Positions 8,901 through 15,823 of a stretch of 26,725 nt of DNA are shown here, in pieces (within the stretch, counting starts at the first letter, position 1; every line of letters begins with the position of its first letter). The notes under the pieces were generated by a model. It had not been told where the DNA came from. It saw only the letters and a list, made by a program, of their open reading frames with translations, and did not search any database. Position numbers and translations under genes: made by a program. Origin of the DNA: a virus. Where the stretch lies: positions 1-26,725 of IMG/VR virus record IMGVR_UViG_3300006752_000181; one strand, 5' to 3'.

Positions 8901-10483
8901 CAGATGAACTAAAAAGAAATACAGTTAATATCGATGCTTTGCCTACAGGTTTTAAAGGACACGGTTACTTACATACAACTAGCGAGTTTACTGAAGAGTT
9001 TACAGATGGCGATGATCAATTAGTATTTTCAGATAGTTCAAATAATAAAATAAACAAACTTAATGACATAAAAGTTTTACCTCTTTTTTACGTAACATCT
9101 ATAAGTAAAAAAGTTACTGATAGTGTTTATGAAGCTACTAATGATTTAGCTTGGGGTGTCAAGCTAGGTATTAAGAAAAACGTTAATGAAGATACTAATC
9201 CTAAAGAGCACATAGAAAATGAATTCAATAAATCTCTTTTGAGTTGGGCAAAGTTTTATCCTTCGCTTGTTTATAAAGAAGATGATGCTGATACTTTTCA
9301 AAATTCATTCTTTAGTTTAGAAAAGATTAAAATACCTGCTGGAGGTATTAGCAGTGATTTTATTACTTCTTGGGGTCAAGCACGTTATAATAGAGATGGT
9401 GTTTATGGAACAGGTGGTAGATTTGTTAGTATTTCAAAGGATGCAAAGGGAAGTAATGTTAAATATCTTAAGTTTAGATGTTTATTCCAAGGAGGATGGG
9501 ATGGAGTTAATATATTTGACAAAGATAAGTCTGAGTTAAATGGAGCTGCTGCATCTAGAGAGAGTAGAGACGAAAAAGGAACAAGTCAAGTAACAGGTCC
9601 TACAGTTATGTCTTATAGAAAAGCAATTGATGTGTTATCAGATAAGTCTGCTGCAGAATTCCAATTATTAGCTATTCCTGGGCAAAGAGCTTTTTCTGTG
9701 ACTAATTATGCAATTACAGCTTGCGAGACAAGATTTGATGCAATGTTAGTAATGGATATAGAACAAAAGGGAGCAAATAGATTTATAGAGGGAGTTAATG
9801 ACGAAGAATTACCACACGTAGGAAATACGATTTCTGAGTTTGCTGTTAGATCTTTGGATTCTTCTTTTGCAGCAGCTTATTTCCCAAATGTTTTAATAAG
9901 AAGAACATCTGATTCTGCACCTGTTGAAGTTCCTCCAAGTGTTGCAATGATTGGCGTTATGAGTCGTAACGATACTTTAGAAGCACCTTGGGCTGCTCCT
10001 GCTGGTTTAACAAGAGGTACCCTTACCAATTCTATAGACTCAAAGGTTCAAATGAACAGAGAGCTTCTGGATGATCTTTATGACAATGATATAAATCCTA
10101 TTTACGTTCCAGCTGGTCGACCAGGTGAAGTTTATGCATTTGGACAGAAAACATTGCTTCAAAGTGCATCAGCACTTGATAGAATAAATGTTAGAAGACT
10201 TCTTATTGATATTCGTAGAAAAGTTAAGAAAATTGGTGAGAGTTTATTATTTGAACCTAATCGTGAATCAACATTGGAAAGATTTTCTGCATTAGTTGAA
10301 CCAATTATGCAAGACGTTCAAAGAAGAAGAGGCGTTGTTAGATATAAAGTTTTGATTGATACAACAACTACAACACAAAACGACATTGAAAATAACACAA
10401 TTAGAGGCAAAATTTATTTACAACCAACAAAATCTGTAGAATTTATTTCTCTTGACTTCGTTGTTGCAAATACAATTCAATAA
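5927..10483 (+). CDS. Tail sheath protein 2 (gp18-like) with a repeat-built insertion
   Basis: 1518 aa, among the longest for a sheath-type protein. The core is complete: KGPAFVP at 41-47, a FQEVFG helix, an IRVLGVGDGSS strand, a middle domain homologous to sheaths 1 and 3 (FGTAKTPWIVSQ; LNLDPNSRNYIGRVIGD), PWAAPAG at 1354-1360 then TRG, FGQKT at 1405-1409, LDRINVRRL, and a closing strand PTKSVEFISLDFVV. Between about residues 172 and 685 there is extra sequence not present in sheath 1, made of three beta-rich units (annotated separately), probably exposed on the outside of the tail. With the C-terminal signatures intact it should be able to join the sheath lattice. Whether it mixes with sheath 1, forms a separate zone or is a minor component cannot be told from the sequence. 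Confidence 0.92.
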   Translation: MAGQKQGSARVTLREIDLSQVSSTSIEPQGVPAAIVGTSHKGPAFVPRTFANMQQFQEVFGSMTSRGRLKNSNLYAPLAFNEWMRNSQAGTFIRVLGVGDGSSAATGSGFVVGSEQVQLNPEDSANRSKVFKNKYASIDDNRRTKATEIARTHMLGCFMKDSTGSTFLQDSGVQTAQAAGSLKITLSNDTHITDGSTLKLTFNTDPNNSSTTKVVTFTFSDGEALNDNDKVIKADGSNAVVLTDLRDAINGTTVADDNSTRLDAHLIASLTGSTLTISSQHSSLGTATNNMTAESDMKSDGVVTDINVGGKTASEVSQTVSFGSAGNTAARFDIMKTAGTSANVSANETITFNLIENDGDASLTEKGVSYHFKAAESIVITQTSGGNTTADLVTGKYVIKSNNNVWVQIGSTLLESLRNLKTAIDRVAPSGGTATLHQGLSTTTLDTQSTKLTIFQKNLGEDGNADPDDSPNITAFTLSNITLVNASSQANAVLSTTNEKTKADFAACHFYGGTDSSEKKNLTIKLTGNPRVGDKLVIRTQRVDDVDGWHKLHLLFDVTRDDENGQNSGQPRKVKIGVDLQETLYNLRNEIIDPSNKAGISSVHLSLDVTVDDANDSLTLTYKNNNAANDTFVAEGSAQGGLRGDTTCVGIEMGEYATFSNTSGFSLVGNHGPKTVNFTGGGGAAAPVIRGILMAPQGVKPTLNVTEGNTVKNNYVSYSEASADVTSNISKEVNISVFGNTTGSNLVGYSVGDVTNNTFKIVLNGFLNAEQSSVYTCSFNPQDDNYFAKVLNTDPTKIEELGHYLYANWDIEAAVAQVSNSGLLRGGAPINGTDYTNMTGFLISKDSSDTDYEYEKFEGRFGTAKTPWIVSQYNGGNDTSNRGTDGVHKLFKLHILDDGSSGNSLYRVLISDLRYEKDDYGTFSLTLEEYSSDSILGTPVVTWKQLNLDPNSRNYIGRVIGDKYTYYDFSSQKLRTKGNFEVRNEYVRVELSDELKRNTVNIDALPTGFKGHGYLHTTSEFTEEFTDGDDQLVFSDSSNNKINKLNDIKVLPLFYVTSISKKVTDSVYEATNDLAWGVKLGIKKNVNEDTNPKEHIENEFNKSLLSWAKFYPSLVYKEDDADTFQNSFFSLEKIKIPAGGISSDFITSWGQARYNRDGVYGTGGRFVSISKDAKGSNVKYLKFRCLFQGGWDGVNIFDKDKSELNGAAASRESRDEKGTSQVTGPTVMSYRKAIDVLSDKSAAEFQLLAIPGQRAFSVTNYAITACETRFDAMLVMDIEQKGANRFIEGVNDEELPHVGNTISEFAVRSLDSSFAAAYFPNVLIRRTSDSAPVEVPPSVAMIGVMSRNDTLEAPWAAPAGLTRGTLTNSIDSKVQMNRELLDDLYDNDINPIYVPAGRPGEVYAFGQKTLLQSASALDRINVRRLLIDIRRKVKKIGESLLFEPNRESTLERFSALVEPIMQDVQRRRGVVRYKVLIDTTTTTQNDIENNTIRGKIYLQPTKSVEFISLDFVVANTIQ
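6464..6871 (+). repeat. Insertion unit A in sheath 2 (protein-level repeat)
   Basis: Residues about 180-315 of sheath 2. The order of elements is: a leading strand (SLKITLS), strands LKLTFNT and VVTFTFSDG, a helix LTDLRDAIN, a strand GSTLTISS, and a closing Gly-Gly motif (INVGGKTA). Units B and C show the same order. Large marine phage structural proteins, as I recall, often carry beta-sandwich repeats of this layout, with a helix ending in AIN, an LTI strand and an F-x-GG end. The similarity is at protein level only; the DNA is not a direct repeat. Confidence 0.5.
6914..7480 (+). repeat. Insertion unit B in sheath 2 (protein-level repeat)
   Basis: Residues about 330-518 of sheath 2. It has a leading strand RFDIMK, strands ETITFNLI and VSYHFKA, a helix LLESLRNLKTAIDRV, a strand TKLTIFQ and a closing motif CHFYGGTDSS. 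It is longer than units A and C because of extra loops between the strands. The order of elements is what supports the repeat; residue identity between units is low. Confidence 0.5.
7481..7981 (+). repeat. Insertion unit C in sheath 2 (protein-level repeat)
   Basis: Residues about 519-685 of sheath 2. It has a leading strand NLTIKL, strands KLVIRTQ and LHLLFDV, a helix LQETLYNLRNEI, a strand DSLTLTY, and a closing Gly-rich stretch VNFTGGGGAAAP before the sheath core resumes at APVIRGILMAPQG. That re-entry point resembles sheath 3 (DVIMCPQGVFPTL), which helps place the right edge of the insertion. Confidence 0.5.
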
Positions 10484-10516
10484 TTATAGATTAACTTAAT
10501 ATATATTATAAAGATT

Positions 10517-10522
10517 TAGGAG
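10517..10522 (+). promoter_or_regulatory. Strong Shine-Dalgarno of the tail tube gene
   Basis: TAGGAG lies 9 nt before the ATG at 10532. The sequence TATAAAGA just upstream (10507-10514) resembles the T4 late promoter core, but similar A+T words are common across this window, so only the ribosome binding site is supported. Confidence 0.65.
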
Positions 10523-10531
10523 AAAATAACA

Positions 10532-11020
10532 ATGGCTGAAACATTATCAGTTACAGAAATGATACCAAATAAGTTTGAATCAAAAAGAGGAAATAGATGG
10601 GTATTTGCTATTGAAGGTATAGACGCTTTTCTTATGAAGACAGCTAATAGACCTACATACAGTACTTCACCTCAAACTATTAGATGGATAAATAGTGAAA
10701 GACATGTTGCAGGAAGAATGACTTTTAATGATATTCAATGTACTTTACATGATCCTATCGCTCCAAGTGGCGCTCAACAAGTTATGGAATGGGTTAGAAC
10801 TCATCATGAAAGTGTTAGTGGTAGAGCTGGATATGCAGACTTTTATAAGAGAGATTGTCAACTTAAGCTTCTTGATCCTGTAGGAACTGTAATTGAACTT
10901 TGGGATATTAAAGGAGCATTTATTACAAGTGCTAATTTTGGTTCATTATCTTATGACAACGAAAACTTAATGGAAATTTCATTGACTCTTAAGTACGACA
11001 ACTGTGTTCTCCAGTACTAA
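10532..11020 (+). CDS. Tail tube protein (gp19-like)
   Basis: 162 aa, essentially the length of T4 gp19 (163 aa). Tube subunits stack as hexameric rings inside the sheath and form the channel for DNA. Features typical of the family are: an early NRWVFAIEGIDAFLMKTANRP stretch interrupted by loops (about residues 21-41), a middle segment with a GRMTFNDIQCTLHDP strand followed by an S-G-A-Q-Q helix, and a C-terminal beta pair with WDIKGAFITSANFGSLSYD and a final ISLTLKYDNCVLQY strand. These are the alternating strands of a tube/Hcp-like beta barrel. It sits between sheath 2 and sheath 3. It is the only tube gene in the window, although there are three sheath genes. Confidence 0.93.
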   Translation: MAETLSVTEMIPNKFESKRGNRWVFAIEGIDAFLMKTANRPTYSTSPQTIRWINSERHVAGRMTFNDIQCTLHDPIAPSGAQQVMEWVRTHHESVSGRAGYADFYKRDCQLKLLDPVGTVIELWDIKGAFITSANFGSLSYDNENLMEISLTLKYDNCVLQY

Positions 11021-11108
11021 TCAATATTAAAATTTCTATTTATAGATAATTTTGTTTTTTTTGATATATATCATTATAAATTAGTATTACAAAAAGAGCA
11101 GATTATCT
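11021..11108 (+). other. 88-nt A+T-rich gap with a T run before sheath 3
   Basis: This is the longest gap between recognised genes. It contains a weak 5-bp palindrome (11035-11046, TCTAT/ATAGA) followed by T-rich sequence ending in a run of eight T residues, then TATAAATT at 11075-11082, which differs by one base from the T4 late promoter core. A weak terminator followed by a late promoter would fit, but the stem is short and A+T-rich, so both are speculative. Only a poor Shine-Dalgarno (AAAGAG, about 11093-11098) precedes the ATG at 11109. Confidence 0.3.
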
Positions 11109-14100
11109 ATGAATAGAGTTGAAAGACATAGCGATATACCTTCGCTTAAAGGTGTTATTAATCCTAGTTTTAATATTGATACTTTATGTTCTATAGGCGT
11201 TTCTCATAAAGGACCTGCATTTGTTCCTACGCAAATAGCTTTACATGAAGAAGATGACAATGTTAAAAATACATTCGAAAACATTTTTGGATTACAAGAA
11301 TTTAATAAGTTTAAAAATTTAAGAGACGAATATTCTTGTAATGTTGACTCACAAGGTTATGAATCTTCAAGGGTTTGGTTTGAAAACGGCGGGACACAAT
11401 TTTCGTTTACTAGAGTTTTAGGTTTAGGTACTGGAGTTAAAAATGCTGAAGGTGTTTATGAAGGTAGTGGGTTTAACTTGTCAGAGCCTATATATAGAAA
11501 CTCTATTTTAAATAACTCTGTTTATGAAAATCCAAATAGTGTTTCTGGAGGAATAGAAGGATCTGTAAGTTTTATAATAAAAGATATGGAAAATATATCT
11601 ACTACTAATTTAGATCCTTTTAAAAACTACTTAAATGAACTTTCTATTTCAGGTACAAGTTCAAAATTTATAACAGACGTTATAATGTGTCCCCAAGGTG
11701 TTTTTCCTACTTTACATTCTAAAGATTCAAATAATGATCTTACAATAAACTTTAATCACTTTGATCCACAACCTGTCTTAATAGAAGAAGCAAATTTACA
11801 ATTATCTACAAAACAAGCAACATTTAACTTTTCTTCATCTGGTTTATTAGGCTATCCTTTTTCATATCAATCTAATGTTAATACTCCTACTTTTTCAACA
11901 AATTTTTATATACTATTGAATGGTTTATCTAACGTCAGTAATGCTAACAATGTTATTCAGATTACAGAGTTTGATATATTAAGATCACAAAGTAACAAAG
12001 AATTTAAAGAATCACTTTCTAAAAATTATTATTCTAGTAGAATACAAGAAAAAGGCCATAAATTTTATTGCAGTTTTAATACAAATAGAACTTTAAATCT
12101 AAAAAATCCAACATCAAATCAAAACAATGTAAGTATATTTACTGCATTAAAAAAACAAACTGTTGAATCTGCTGCTGGTGATAATATTGTACCTGATTAT
12201 AATGAATTTAGGGACAAATATCAAGTTGCAAAAACTCCTTGGATAGTTTCACAGCCTTACAATAGAAATGATTTGCAAACAAATAGAGTTAATATATCAA
12301 AAAACGTTTATAGACTTTTTAGATTTTATTCTTTAGATGATGGTGAAATAGGAAATAGATTTAGAATAAAAATAGCGCCTAAACAAATAGGTGATATATA
12401 CGAGAAAAGGTTCTCGCGATTTGACGTTTTTATTTTTGAATATAACTTGATTGATAATACATATTCTTTATTAGAGACTTACAGAGATTTAAATTTAAAC
12501 CCTGATGATATGGATTATATTGGCAGAAGAATAGGTACTAAAAAAACTTATTATGATATATCATCTAAAAAAGTTATAACTACAGGTCTTTTTGAAAATG
12601 TTAGTAAAAACGTTAGAGTAGAATTAAGCGAAGATGTTATAAATAAAAAGTTAGAAGTAACATATATTCCTAGTGGATTTGAAGGTTATCCACATATAGA
12701 ATTTAATAAAATTGCTTTTAAAAGCTATCAGGTAAATGATATAACTGAATTAGATGATTCTACTAAGTTTGATAATTATTTTAGTAATATTAATCAGTTA
12801 CCTTTAACTTATAATCCTAATTATTCTATAGATAAAAGTTTGCCTGAAGATATAGAGTATATTAATTCTTGGGGTTCTCTATTCTATAATATAAAATCAA
12901 AAGAAGAAATTTACAAAAATATTATTCTCTATAATCAAAATACTTCATCTAATAGCACTTATCTTTATAAACAAAACATCTATGAATTTAGAGATAGTAA
13001 TGAAAACGATAAACATTTTTCACCTCACTACTTCTATACAAAATATTTTCAGTCAAATAAAACTAGTCCTTCTAAAAATGTATGGGTTGAAGAATCTAAT
13101 TGGTTAAATTCTTTCTTTCATCTAGAAAAAATTGCTTATCCTCAAAAAAGTAATAGTTTAGTATTAACTAATTTATTAGAAAAATCTATTTATATCAGAT
13201 CAGGTAAAACAATAGATAGTAGTTTACATTCAACAGCTTATACAGCTTATAAATATTTAAATATTGACGAAGTACTTGATAGCAATAAAAACTCAAGATA
13301 CAATATAGATTCTTTCAAACTCACATTTGATGTATTTACTTATGGAGGTTTTGATGGAACAAATATATTAGATAAAGATAAAAAGTTTTTAAATAATAAT
13401 GCTATAACTAGAGAAAACAATAGAGAATCAAATACTGTAACAAAAGAATCTTATAAACACGCTATAGACTTAGCAACTGAATTTTCTAATTGTCTTGGTG
13501 ATATATTTATAATACCTGGTATTAGAGATAAAGAAATATCAAAAAAGATAATAAGAATATCTAATGAAGAAGAAAGATTTATTTATTTAACTGATATACA
13601 AAATGTTGTAACTACAGAAGAAATATCAGGAGACTTTTTTGTTATAAGTGATGAAGTCAATATAAATAGAGAAGATACAATAATAAAAAATGTATCTAGC
13701 GGTAAAATAGAATATAGAGAAAAAGTTATAAACAACTATGATCTGTATTATAGGAATTTTAATTTATACGATTATTCCAGTAAGTACTTTGTCCCTTTAT
13801 TGGGTGAAATAATAGATAATGAAAGAAAATTCATACATTGTCCAACTGTGTATATTTCTGGGCTTATGTCACAAACAATTAGTGATCCTATAAATAGTAT
13901 TGACTTTCAATATGATTTAGGAAATGAATTAATAGATAATGAAAACTTTAAGTATTCTGAAGAGTTTTTTGAAGATAGATTAAAAACTTTAAAAGAAAAC
14001 GGTTTAAATATTATTATTGATGACAATTCAGAAGGATTAAGACTTTATACTTCTAATACTACGTTTGGAATAAGAAGTTCCGAATATAGACAACTAGAAT

Positions 14101-14474
14101 CTGTTAGAGCAATAAATCATGTTAAAAAAGTTTTAGAAAGCGAATTAATTCTAAATAGAAACGGAATATTGTTTGATCTAAATTCTAGTACTAGTAACTC
14201 TTATGTTGTTGCTGAAAATAAAATAAGGGCAATAATGGAAAATTTAAAAAGCCAAAATATAATAGAAGATTTTCAAGTATCTGTACCTAATCCTAGCATT
14301 ACAGGCGTTAACGAAGATCTATTAAACAATATATTAAAAACAAAATTATATATTCAGCTAAAAAGTTCTAGAAATGAAACAAATCCTATACAATTATTTA
14401 CATTAAATGAGCTTAGCAAAGAAATAAAAAGTTTAACAAATCTTGCTGAAGATATAAAATTACTTTCTGTATAA
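11109..14474 (+). CDS. Divergent tail sheath paralog 3 (gp18-like)
   Basis: 1121 aa. Its sheath origin is shown by GVSHKGPAFVP (residues 30-40), a WFENGG-x6-TRVLGLG strand, a middle domain close to sheath 2 (YQVAKTPWIVSQPYN; LNLNPDDMDYIGRRIGTKKTYYD), and YGGFDGTNILDKDK, which matches GGWDGVNIFDKDK of sheath 2. The C-terminal domain is eroded: the PW-APAG-RG and FGQKT signatures of sheaths 1 and 2 are missing, and a Tyr/Asn/Glu-rich stretch stands in their place before a helix ESVRAINHVKKVLESELI and a final strand KLYIQLKSS. It lies after the tube gene with a weak ribosome binding site. It may be a low-copy sheath-like part, for example at the baseplate or neck end; that role is inference. Confidence 0.85.
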   Translation: MNRVERHSDIPSLKGVINPSFNIDTLCSIGVSHKGPAFVPTQIALHEEDDNVKNTFENIFGLQEFNKFKNLRDEYSCNVDSQGYESSRVWFENGGTQFSFTRVLGLGTGVKNAEGVYEGSGFNLSEPIYRNSILNNSVYENPNSVSGGIEGSVSFIIKDMENISTTNLDPFKNYLNELSISGTSSKFITDVIMCPQGVFPTLHSKDSNNDLTINFNHFDPQPVLIEEANLQLSTKQATFNFSSSGLLGYPFSYQSNVNTPTFSTNFYILLNGLSNVSNANNVIQITEFDILRSQSNKEFKESLSKNYYSSRIQEKGHKFYCSFNTNRTLNLKNPTSNQNNVSIFTALKKQTVESAAGDNIVPDYNEFRDKYQVAKTPWIVSQPYNRNDLQTNRVNISKNVYRLFRFYSLDDGEIGNRFRIKIAPKQIGDIYEKRFSRFDVFIFEYNLIDNTYSLLETYRDLNLNPDDMDYIGRRIGTKKTYYDISSKKVITTGLFENVSKNVRVELSEDVINKKLEVTYIPSGFEGYPHIEFNKIAFKSYQVNDITELDDSTKFDNYFSNINQLPLTYNPNYSIDKSLPEDIEYINSWGSLFYNIKSKEEIYKNIILYNQNTSSNSTYLYKQNIYEFRDSNENDKHFSPHYFYTKYFQSNKTSPSKNVWVEESNWLNSFFHLEKIAYPQKSNSLVLTNLLEKSIYIRSGKTIDSSLHSTAYTAYKYLNIDEVLDSNKNSRYNIDSFKLTFDVFTYGGFDGTNILDKDKKFLNNNAITRENNRESNTVTKESYKHAIDLATEFSNCLGDIFIIPGIRDKEISKKIIRISNEEERFIYLTDIQNVVTTEEISGDFFVISDEVNINREDTIIKNVSSGKIEYREKVINNYDLYYRNFNLYDYSSKYFVPLLGEIIDNERKFIHCPTVYISGLMSQTISDPINSIDFQYDLGNELIDNENFKYSEEFFEDRLKTLKENGLNIIIDDNSEGLRLYTSNTTFGIRSSEYRQLESVRAINHVKKVLESELILNRNGILFDLNSSTSNSYVVAENKIRAIMENLKSQNIIEDFQVSVPNPSITGVNEDLLNNILKTKLYIQLKSSRNETNPIQLFTLNELSKEIKSLTNLAEDIKLLSV

Positions 14475-14475
14475 T

Positions 14476-14481
14476 AAGGAG
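14476..14481 (+). promoter_or_regulatory. Shine-Dalgarno of the gp26-like gene
   Basis: AAGGAG lies 10 nt before the ATG at 14492, starting two bases after the sheath 3 stop. It supports this start over later ATGs. Confidence 0.65.
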
Positions 14482-14491
14482 AATTTAAAAT

Positions 14492-15328
14492 ATGAATAGT
14501 GATATTAATAAGCCTATTGACAAGTCAGCTTACGAAGGAATAAAAAGAGTTGACGTTATGAAAGAAGATTTTGGAATTGATATACCCATTGAAAGTGTTC
14601 CACTTCCATCTAAAGGTATTATATATGATCCTTCTTCAAGTCTGTATAATAAAGAAACTTTAGATATTAGACCAATGACAGCAAGAGAAGAAGATATTCT
14701 AATGTCAAGAGTGCTTATTAAAAATGGATCTGTATTAACAGAACTTATTAAGTCATGTCTTGTTGATAAGTCAATTGATCCTGATGCAATGATTAGTGGT
14801 GATAGAAATGCTATTTTAACTTCTTTAAGAATTACAGGATATGGAGCAGATTATGAAGTTTCTGTAGACTGTCCAAAATGCTCTTTTACTAACAAAAAAA
14901 CATTTAATCTTTCAGAACTAAAATTAAAAAGATTAGAAATAGATCCTGTTGAACCTGGACAAAATTTATTTGAAGTATCTTTGCCTGTTACTAAAAAGAC
15001 TTTAAGAGTAAAGTTCTTAACTGGTCATGACGAAAAAGAAATGACTATTACTAGTGAAAGAAGAAAAAAGCAAGGATTTAAACAAAGTTCTACAATAACA
15101 GATAGATTAATAAAATCTATTGTTTCTATTGAAAGTATTAAAGATAGAAATAAGATATCTTTATTCGTAAAAAATATGCCTGCTAGAGATTCTTTGGCTC
15201 TTAGAAAATTTTTAGACTTGCATGAGCCTGGTGTTGATATGTCATCTTGGATTACTTGTGATTCTTGTTTAGAAGAAAGTGAGGTTATTATTCCTATGGG
15301 AACTTCATTTTTTTGGCCTGACACCTAA
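14492..15328 (+). CDS. gp26-like baseplate hub assembly protein (T4_baseplate family)
   Basis: 278 aa. T4 gp26 (208 aa) is needed for building the central hub of the baseplate; proteins at this position before the tape measure have been proposed to act as tail assembly chaperones. Family signatures are VPLPSKGIIYD (36-46), DIRPMTAREEDIL (58-70) and a GS-x-LTELIKSCL helix (79-90). Two cysteine pairs, CPKC (127-130) and CDSC (256-259), probably bind zinc. Codons 273-275 (TTT TTT TGG) lie in a run of seven T residues, and a second frame open across this point encodes a further helical stretch (next entries), so the 278-aa product may be only the short form. Family call is good; the exact T4 counterpart is less certain. 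Confidence 0.8.
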   Translation: MNSDINKPIDKSAYEGIKRVDVMKEDFGIDIPIESVPLPSKGIIYDPSSSLYNKETLDIRPMTAREEDILMSRVLIKNGSVLTELIKSCLVDKSIDPDAMISGDRNAILTSLRITGYGADYEVSVDCPKCSFTNKKTFNLSELKLKRLEIDPVEPGQNLFEVSLPVTKKTLRVKFLTGHDEKEMTITSERRKKQGFKQSSTITDRLIKSIVSIESIKDRNKISLFVKNMPARDSLALRKFLDLHEPGVDMSSWITCDSCLEESEVIIPMGTSFFWPDT

Positions 15329-15500
15329 TGACAAAGAATATCTTTTAGAACAGATATACGTTTTAATAAAACATCTAAGGTTTACTTATTATGCAGCCTA
15401 CAATATTCCTGTTTGGCAAAGAAATTGGTTTATAAAAAGACTTCAAAAAGAAATAAAAGAAAAAGAAGAATATTACAAAAACCAAACTCAAAATAAATAA
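15279..15500 (+). CDS. Out-of-frame C-terminal extension of the gp26-like protein
   Basis: This frame (+1/-2 relative to the gp26-like gene) is open from 15279 to the stop at 15498-15500 and contains no ATG. Its only conventional start is GTG at 15279, without a Shine-Dalgarno sequence at proper distance and inside the gp26-like coding region. Past the T run it encodes about 61 residues: DKEYLLEQIYVLIKH, then FTYYAAYNIPVWQRNWF, then a charged Lys/Glu helix. The pattern of a helix followed by an N/M-P-V/T-x-x-R-x-W/Y-F motif resembles, as I recall, short segments encoded at or after the end of gp26-like genes in other T4-related phages. It is most simply read as the tail of a frameshift fusion of about 335 aa. 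A separate small protein started at GTG is the alternative. Confidence 0.6.
   Translation: MRLLFLWELHFFGLTPNDKEYLLEQIYVLIKHLRFTYYAAYNIPVWQRNWFIKRLQKEIKEKEEYYKNQTQNK
15308..15314 (+). promoter_or_regulatory. Seven-T run: candidate programmed frameshift site
   Basis: Seven consecutive T residues are read as TTT TTT T(GG) in the gp26-like frame, five codons before its stop. Moving +1 or -2 here enters the frame that stays open to 15500. A homopolymer of this kind lets the tRNA re-pair after slippage. Phage Mu uses a -2 shift and lambda a -1 shift in chaperone genes at the same position, upstream of the tape measure. Loss of a single T would also fuse the two frames, so a sequence error or a real indel must be excluded. 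Confidence 0.5.
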
Positions 15501-15545
15501 TTTAAAAGAATATTTATAATTAAATAATATTTTTGAGAGTTAGTT

Positions 15546-15806
15546 ATGAAAAATAAAAAATTAGAAGAAGTATCTTTTGCATTACATAAAATTGCAGCTG
15601 AGTATATAACAGGAAAAACAAATAAACTTTCAGAAGGAAATTACAATATTAAACAAGAAATATTTGTTGAATTGACTAATGAATGCAAAAAACTAAAAAA
15701 TGCACTTGAAACAAACGATATTCAAAAAATAAGTGAAATTATAAAAAGAAAAAATTATTTAGCTGAAAAATTTTATAACTCAACTTGCATTAAATGGCTT
15801 TTATAA
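15546..15806 (+). CDS. Small helical protein before the tape measure (unknown)
   Basis: 86 aa, not recognised. It is predicted by eye to be almost wholly alpha-helical, with heptad-like spacing of Leu/Ile in ECKKLKNALETNDIQKISEI and many Lys/Glu/Asn residues; there is no signal peptide or membrane segment. GAGAG at 15535-15539 lies 6 nt before the ATG and supports the start. It lies between the gp26-like gene and the tape measure, where phages usually place tail assembly chaperones, so a role in tape measure handling or hub assembly is plausible but unproven. Base composition is like that of its neighbours. It could also be a small structural protein of the hub. Confidence 0.6.
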   Translation: MKNKKLEEVSFALHKIAAEYITGKTNKLSEGNYNIKQEIFVELTNECKKLKNALETNDIQKISEIIKRKNYLAEKFYNSTCIKWLL

Positions 15807-15823
15807 ATAGAAAGTAAAGTATA

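Noticed and set aside
9354-9539. 61-aa + strand frame inside sheath 2, and 68-aa frame at 18543-18749 inside the tape measure
   Set aside because: Both are out of frame within clear long genes and have no ribosome binding site or recognisable sequence.
11035-11068. Possible intrinsic terminator after the tail tube gene
   Set aside because: The stem is only five base pairs with a two-base loop and one G-C pair. The T run alone is not enough to call a terminator; it is mentioned only in the gap entry.
15802-15809. Exact TATAAATA (T4 late promoter core) before the tape measure
   Set aside because: The same word also occurs inside coding sequence (for example near 13246, 22730 and 13890), as expected by chance at this A+T content. 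Here it includes the stop codon of the preceding gene and would leave a leader of under 10 nt.
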